The notes below the pieces were generated by a model, which was given only the letters and a program-made list of their open reading frames with translations, searched no databases and had not been told where the DNA came from. A stretch of 64,000 nt of DNA, from NCBI RefSeq assembly GCF_947387555.1, contig NZ_CANDNZ010000007.1, positions 124,001 through 188,000 on the forward strand. The letters are read 5' to 3'. Made by a program: the position numbers and the translations under genes. The DNA is from Thalassomonas sp. RHCl1 (GTDB lineage: Bacteria > Pseudomonadota > Gammaproteobacteria > Enterobacterales > Alteromonadaceae). Positions 61,701-64,000 of this stretch are shown here, piece by piece (the stretch's first letter is position 1; every line of letters starts with the position of its first letter).

Positions 61701-64000
61701 ATGACGGCGGACTTATCAGCCAGCAAAACACAGAAAAGCTGCAGTTGACGGTAAGCAATAATCTCAGCAACGGCTCGGGACAAATTACCTCGGCGCAGCA
61801 GTTACAACTGGTTGCCGCCAACCTGGATAACCAGGGGGTGATCGATGCTGCTTCGCTTGATCTTGATGTTACCAGTCTTAATAACAGCGGCACGCTCCAG
61901 GGGGAGCAGCTCGATATCGACAGCACAAGTTTTGATAACAGCGGTTTGATCCTGGCAACCGATACTTCAGGGCAGTCATTAACCATCAATACCGGCGGCG
62001 CTACCACCAACAGCGGGCAAATACAAAGTCATGGCGAGCAACTGGTGTTTAACCAGGTAGTGGACAACAGCCAGGGCACTTTAGTACATGCCGGTAGCGG
62101 TTTGTTAAGCCTGGTGGAGCTGATTAACCAGGACGGCGCTGTTTATGCGTTGGCGGATTTTGCTCTGAGCGGCGGCGATTTCAATAACCAAAATGGTGTG
62201 CTCCAGGTAAGCGGCAACAGCCAGTTAACCCTGGATAATCTCGATAATACCGGCGGTGAGATCAGCAGTTTCGGCGAAACTGCCGCCCTGGATATAAGCC
62301 AAACCCTGACCAACGATAACGGCAGCATTATCGGCGATGTCGAGCTGCTAACTGTCAATGCCACCGATATCCTTAACGGCAACGGCGTGATTGCCGCCAG
62401 CGATAAGCTTACCCTGACTGCCGATAACATCGGCAGCAACGGTGGCCTGATCCGCAGCGAAAACTTGTTGACCATTACCAGTCAGGCCCTGAGCAATAAC
62501 GGCAATGGCGTGATCAGCGCCGCCAATCTTGATATCGACAGCAGCAATATCGATAACCAAAGCGGCGTACTTGAATCTTCAACTTCCATGGCCCTGACCC
62601 TGGCCAATATCAACAACCAAAACGGCCTGGTACTCTCCGGCGGTGAAATCTTCAGCTTAGCCCTTTCCGGTTTATTCGATAACAGCCAGGGAGGTGAGCT
62701 TGAGGTCAACAGTACTAACTGGATGTTGGATAACCAGAATATCAATAACCAGGGCGGCACCCTGCGCCATACCGGCAGCGGCGAGTTTGTGATCAGCAGC
62801 ACGCAGGCGCTGAACAACCAAAGCGGCGTTATTGCCGGTTTAGGCAATGTGACCCTCAACCTTGATGGTGAGAGTGGCGGTGAAGCATTAAATAATACTT
62901 CAGGGGTGATCCAGGCATCGGGAGATTTAAGCCTTAACAGTGATTATGATCTTAATAATACTTCCGGGATATTACTGTCCGAAGGCACACTTGAGCTAGA
63001 TGCCAACAGCCTGGACAACACCGGTGGTCAGCTGCTTTCTGCCTCAGGTCTGGCGCTTACTCTGGCAGACGAACTGCTCAACAACAGCGGCCTGGTTTAT
63101 AACCAAAGCGGTGATTTTACTCTTACGGCGGATACCTTAAATAACGGCAGTGGCGTCTTGCTGCAGCAGGGGACTGGCAGCTTTGCCCTGACGTTGGCCA
63201 ATTTAAACAGCAGCGGCGAGATCAGCGGTGTCGGTGTTTTAGATATCAATGCCGCCAATGTCAATAATGCCGGGGTGATCCAGGCGGCGCAGCTGGCGCT
63301 AAACAGCGGACAATTGGTTAACAGCGGCACCCTGGCCGGTGAATTGTTGACCCTGACGGCAACTGATATCAGCAACTCCGGAGTTTTGTATGCCAGCTCC
63401 AGCCTAAGCGAGTCCCTAACCCTCAATACCGCCAATGAGATCAACAACCGCGGCGGTGTGATCCAGACCCGGGGCACGGGCCTGACGTTAAATAATGGCA
63501 TAGACAACAGCCAGGGTGAAATCCTGCTGCTAAGTGGCGGCACCCTGACAGCCAATAATGTCATCAATGACCAGGGGCAGCTGCTGAGCCTGGGCGACAT
63601 TACCCTTGATGGCAGCCTGAGCAACCAGAGCGGCACGATAGAGGCGGCACAGGCGCTTGATATTGACAGCGGCGCCGTCAACAACAGTGGCGGCGGCATG
63701 TTTGCCGGCGGTTCGTTAACCCTGGATGCCGGCAGTTTAAACAACAGCGGCGGCAGCATTACCGGCAGCGGCAGTGTCTATCGTATCAATACCAGCGGCG
63801 CCATAGACAACGGCAACGGCGGTGTGCTGGCGAGTAGCGCCAGCAATATGGAAATCAGCGGCGCGAGCTTTAACAACCAGCAAGGCACAGTGATCCATCA
63901 GGGCAGCGGCAGCCTGGCGTTATCCGGTTTCAGCGATCTCAATAATAACGGCGGTACCCTGGCCAGCGGCGGAGTGATTGCACTGGCCTTAAGCAGTTTA
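52730..64000 (+). CDS. Filamentous haemagglutinin-like exoprotein (TpsA), partial at right edge
   Basis: An open frame from ATG 52730 to the end of the window: at least 3757 residues, no stop seen. AAGGA lies 11 bases upstream. The signal peptide (FSAKLKAVIGYLLIVIMTTN, cleavage near VSA) is followed by a coiled segment. The TPS secretion domain (about 100-350) has the hallmark NANGISCNGCGFINTPRV near 221 (NPNGI-like) and shows the usual haemagglutination-activity-domain layout. From about residue 360 on, the protein is a very long beta-helix of roughly 20-residue repeats of the type LxNxGGxIxSxxxLxLxAxxLxN. C-terminal toxin, adhesin or release domains would lie beyond 64000. It is probably a surface adhesin controlled by c-di-GMP; a contact-dependent toxin cannot be excluded. 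Confidence 0.9.
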   Translation, partial: MFSAKLKAVIGYLLIVIMTTNPLVVSAERMDRLEIIAEEMRNEQLLVSNRARLEAQVAANLSANSGSSTTNSSNNSVLTVNAARNASAQAAAAASQFQLPAFTTSIGVEVDANAANINQAGLKESANGTVVVDIAEASGKGVSHNLFSKFNVSESGLILNNSLTPQISVLGGWTDGNRRLAGGTAKIILAEVNGGSASSLLGYTEILGDSAEFVLANANGISCNGCGFINTPRVIFATGAPDVLNGELRGFNINQGSVVFDGLGMNAGNVSQFDILTRAMYVNAAIYSDKLNILTGANYYDYQSGEGKALSEQPLGVKPLFALDASALGSMYSNSITLLGTEAGLGVRSEGLINAVNDLELTADGELRLKDTLANESVKLNSVSGDITTSGSTYAKQVSVAAGGSLNNQGTLAAATKLDINSAALHQSGEIYAGLDGEGQLQADAALSIEVSGSLTNAGSIANISEIALSAGELINEENALLQSDSINIDASQLTNSGDISGEAITLSGGTGVNNGNIQANEVNISLNDFSVEQGQLYQYGEQGALNLDGQSFQVNGGLVVTEGTADINASEQVVNQGDWLTQGALQLTTGDFSNSGTLEVQASSSFTLDNLNNSGNLLFADAQSPQLNISQTLNNNGGLLQFSSENIAISANALSNDGGQINHLGNGVLALNMTQTLDNSQGLIVAKQLALSGDQLVNTGGNIQGDLVSLSARELSNARGVIAAFDQQDNSLQLNISERLDNSFGTIEAHSNNLTVTSANIINEQGQLVHSGSGQLSLESTVLDNNQGMIWTGNNADISSGNLANSDGVISAANELALSVNSLSNSGGNLVSQLIAINAGQLVNELGNIQAQQALTIDADTLENLGGQLISEQSISLSGLQLNNQQGLIEAGTNLTANISESLSNNGGQISGQNLTITTGELLNQDAFLTATQQLNLTANTVVNQGEALISADAVTIAASSLDNEANSTLQAQQLALNSASLKNSGLLLASGEAADALSIQGGQLENSGRIESHGQNFTLLDIAVDNSGQLLHFGSGVLRLDSNNTLNNENGVIYGQGEIDLAQAALNNLNGEISAGQALNITVNILDNQQGLLQSSEDFSINATELDNRQGQIVNLGGSSSELIVSNTLNNQSGTIEINSSQGLINSQSLINESGTLVANNLNLVVGDVDNGEDGVISADGALTASVFSLENAGVITSASASLTVSSFNNSGSFISDILQLSASNITNSGELLTQSAAISGDNLTNSGVIQVSGLSSGAELELDLASLTNSGTLYSNSENLNLSDLVLDNQGGTIMHAGSGVLSIDTLADLNNQSGVIATAGELTLNAASLDNSQGQISSAGSLVITTPEVLNQQGQIQAGSLAIVTDNLDNSGGQLAALSDVVGALRLELSANPDSHLNNNNGLIYSAGSENTLTVTGLDNSDGEIYLVGDGTITTAQLDNLGSGQITGEGQLTLDADQLVNEGSISGEGLSLTTDQLTNSGYIQALGQSGESLVITTPTLSNSGVIYSGGENLSLTQMLLDNTDGSIVHAGAGVFTLEVLQTLENAGGELIANGQLALTSDSINNSQGLIQSSGDMTLTTGQVNNAAGILASGALLDISSPEIDNSQGEISGGQLRIAADNLTNTQGQILVSQAQGAVQDGILPAAAEINISNNFDNSSGQLLVAGQNAQINATGLINSEGTIVLAGDGELQINTTTLDNLGSGQVAANGQLTLNTTTLTTQGSISADQLSVTTQSFTQSGELLAAANLDISADTLDNQGEILAEQISLAARQLNNNGSLSSSGTSGNSLALTVEQLGNSGSIISNGESLDLSDMLFDNTGGTLAHFGAGVLTLDVQNELNNVAGIIATQGSLALTTGVVNNEQGLIQAGGSAVITSDELNNLDGEIALLAEQLLTLNIAQTLDNSGGRLAGGQVAITSESLINDNGAIEAFNETGQALTVAVTEKISNQNGSIFAASESAVISAAELENIGGSISHSGSGTLTLDITRITSDNNNDGQGQIATNGALALTADELSNNGLIYSQGNMALTVGQLLNLTDAGISAAELTLALDKLTNSGLIQAADTTVNATTVNNQGQWLADGELSLTADSLDNSSGLLQATQDVAITMGQVNNRGGQLVVTGGDQLVMNINENIDNTGGVIASNALNNQLQLKQLDNSQGSMEFLQELTITADQLTNQQGSLLANNASLTVTDINNGESGEIIAAQQLVLDTNTLTSNGLIAANALTLQTQTLSQESSARLSGGTADINVTNISNNGLISADELTVSSSEINNSGTLAASSSLTLSATNLNNINGLINSNGQLALTLTGLVNRQGNIYADQAVIATTTLLNEGGEIAAFADSGLSLDLTVATTLDNQEGLIYADGDSANITAASISNSGDISYAGNGLLTLTTALLDNLATGSLASASALSVSATDLNNSGALLADNLTLSGDSFTSDGNIQAQQLTLAANTLNNAGVIETQQAQLTLAALTNSGQLLAAGEQEQSLLLALQTLDNTGIIATNGENFSLSNLVLNNDNGQILHYGQGVFTLEVLDSLAVDTLNNNGGLLLSDGSLTLKADTLANDQGEIVAANLTLDSDQLLNRQGALIGTQTLTLDADELDNSQGQVLALGESGQSLTVNVANTLDNQLGQIYGAGEQALITATSLDNRGGTISHSGTDMLTINTDTLDNGLAQTDPVTNISTIAGNSNLVVNSQNLTNEGSLSAAELSLNSTSIDNRGAIDAAQLSINSQSLDNSGDIVAEQALLTSTGLNNSGNIIARGTSGESLQLVTDSLTNTGALISYGENLSLTDMAINNQTGQIAHLGEGSLTLNTTGEVNNDQGEILTEGSLAVTAATLTNTSGLVQADNGMTLTLDNINNSQGNLLVFAQELMTLNISDAINNQGGVIGAQNLVLGSKSLDNSLANGSGGQILATDISLTSETVNNNDGLIHADNLSVNADSLTNAGGLVAGNAGFAMTIAGLLDNDAGQIVTTAADAAINAVDLSNDGGLISQQNTEKLQLTVSNNLSNGSGQITSAQQLQLVAANLDNQGVIDAASLDLDVTSLNNSGTLQGEQLDIDSTSFDNSGLILATDTSGQSLTINTGGATTNSGQIQSHGEQLVFNQVVDNSQGTLVHAGSGLLSLVELINQDGAVYALADFALSGGDFNNQNGVLQVSGNSQLTLDNLDNTGGEISSFGETAALDISQTLTNDNGSIIGDVELLTVNATDILNGNGVIAASDKLTLTADNIGSNGGLIRSENLLTITSQALSNNGNGVISAANLDIDSSNIDNQSGVLESSTSMALTLANINNQNGLVLSGGEIFSLALSGLFDNSQGGELEVNSTNWMLDNQNINNQGGTLRHTGSGEFVISSTQALNNQSGVIAGLGNVTLNLDGESGGEALNNTSGVIQASGDLSLNSDYDLNNTSGILLSEGTLELDANSLDNTGGQLLSASGLALTLADELLNNSGLVYNQSGDFTLTADTLNNGSGVLLQQGTGSFALTLANLNSSGEISGVGVLDINAANVNNAGVIQAAQLALNSGQLVNSGTLAGELLTLTATDISNSGVLYASSSLSESLTLNTANEINNRGGVIQTRGTGLTLNNGIDNSQGEILLLSGGTLTANNVINDQGQLLSLGDITLDGSLSNQSGTIEAAQALDIDSGAVNNSGGGMFAGGSLTLDAGSLNNSGGSITGSGSVYRINTSGAIDNGNGGVLASSASNMEISGASFNNQQGTVIHQGSGSLALSGFSDLNNNGGTLASGGVIALALSSL

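Noticed and set aside
53020-63759. Many minus-strand frames of 60-300 codons opposite the TpsA gene
   Set aside because: They are low-complexity shadows (runs of Leu, Ser, Pro) of the repetitive beta-helix frame, which is open throughout on the plus strand.
52730-64000. Repeats considered as tandem DNA repeats or CRISPR-like array
   Set aside because: Similarity is at protein level (beta-helix repeats) with variable DNA; no regular identical repeat and spacer pattern.

Overview
The window looks like chromosomal DNA of a marine gammaproteobacterium of the Alteromonadales, most likely a Colwelliaceae member such as Thalassomonas or Colwellia. That is an inference from gene content: a FadB/FadA pair, DUF3334 and DUF3718 proteins, a PEP-CTERM-like protein, a manganese-dependent pyrophosphatase, and a TonB-receptor-based polysaccharide utilisation locus. 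No rRNA, tRNA, CRISPR array, complete insertion sequence or origin was seen.

Region 1 (1-20.4 kb) is mostly housekeeping: a cold-shock protein, a histone-deacetylase-family amidohydrolase, fadBA with a likely PsrA operator, ppaC, fbp, a large secreted zinc metalloprotease, a MocR regulator divergent from an EamA exporter, elbB, a DUF3334 protein and pgi. Several small genes sit between them: a lanthipeptide-like precursor with its own terminator (1798-2031), a 51-residue protein ending in CCSPCC (13032-13187), and a tandem pair of secreted four-cysteine peptides (15592-16181).

Region 2 (20.4-36 kb, resumed at 43-50.4 kb) is a beta-mannan utilisation locus. A surface GH5 lipoprotein cuts mannan and a TonB receptor imports the oligosaccharides. 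A second secreted GH5 enzyme and a CE2-type deacetylase trim them, and a sodium symporter probably brings the sugars into the cytoplasm. There an epimerase converts mannobiose to mannosylglucose, a GH130 phosphorylase yields mannose 1-phosphate plus glucose, and phosphomannomutase gives mannose 6-phosphate. An AGE-family isomerase probably converts free mannose to fructose. Next to the symporter lies a Tat-linked GMC dehydrogenase with its small subunit and a secreted sugar isomerase-like protein, which resembles glucoside 3-oxidation systems. A LacI-family regulator is encoded in the locus, and nine intergenic copies of the palindrome TGTAACCGGTTACA or close variants mark the promoters of all the mannan operons.

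Region 3 (36.1-42.9 kb) is an AT-rich accessory island that splits the mannan locus. It opens with a graveyard of gene remnants (a C-terminal Crp/Fnr-like fragment against a 5'-truncated BrnT toxin), two tandem BrnA-like antitoxin paralogues, several uncharacterised proteins, a doubly disrupted pore-forming-type toxin gene with an intact membrane protein behind it (possible immunity gene), and an alpha/beta hydrolase.

Region 4 (50.4-64 kb) is a two-partner secretion locus: a class I cyclic-di-GMP riboswitch, a TpsB outer-membrane transporter, and a filamentous-haemagglutinin-like TpsA exoprotein of at least 3757 residues that runs off the right end. The riboswitch implies that this giant adhesin is controlled by the motile-to-sessile second messenger.
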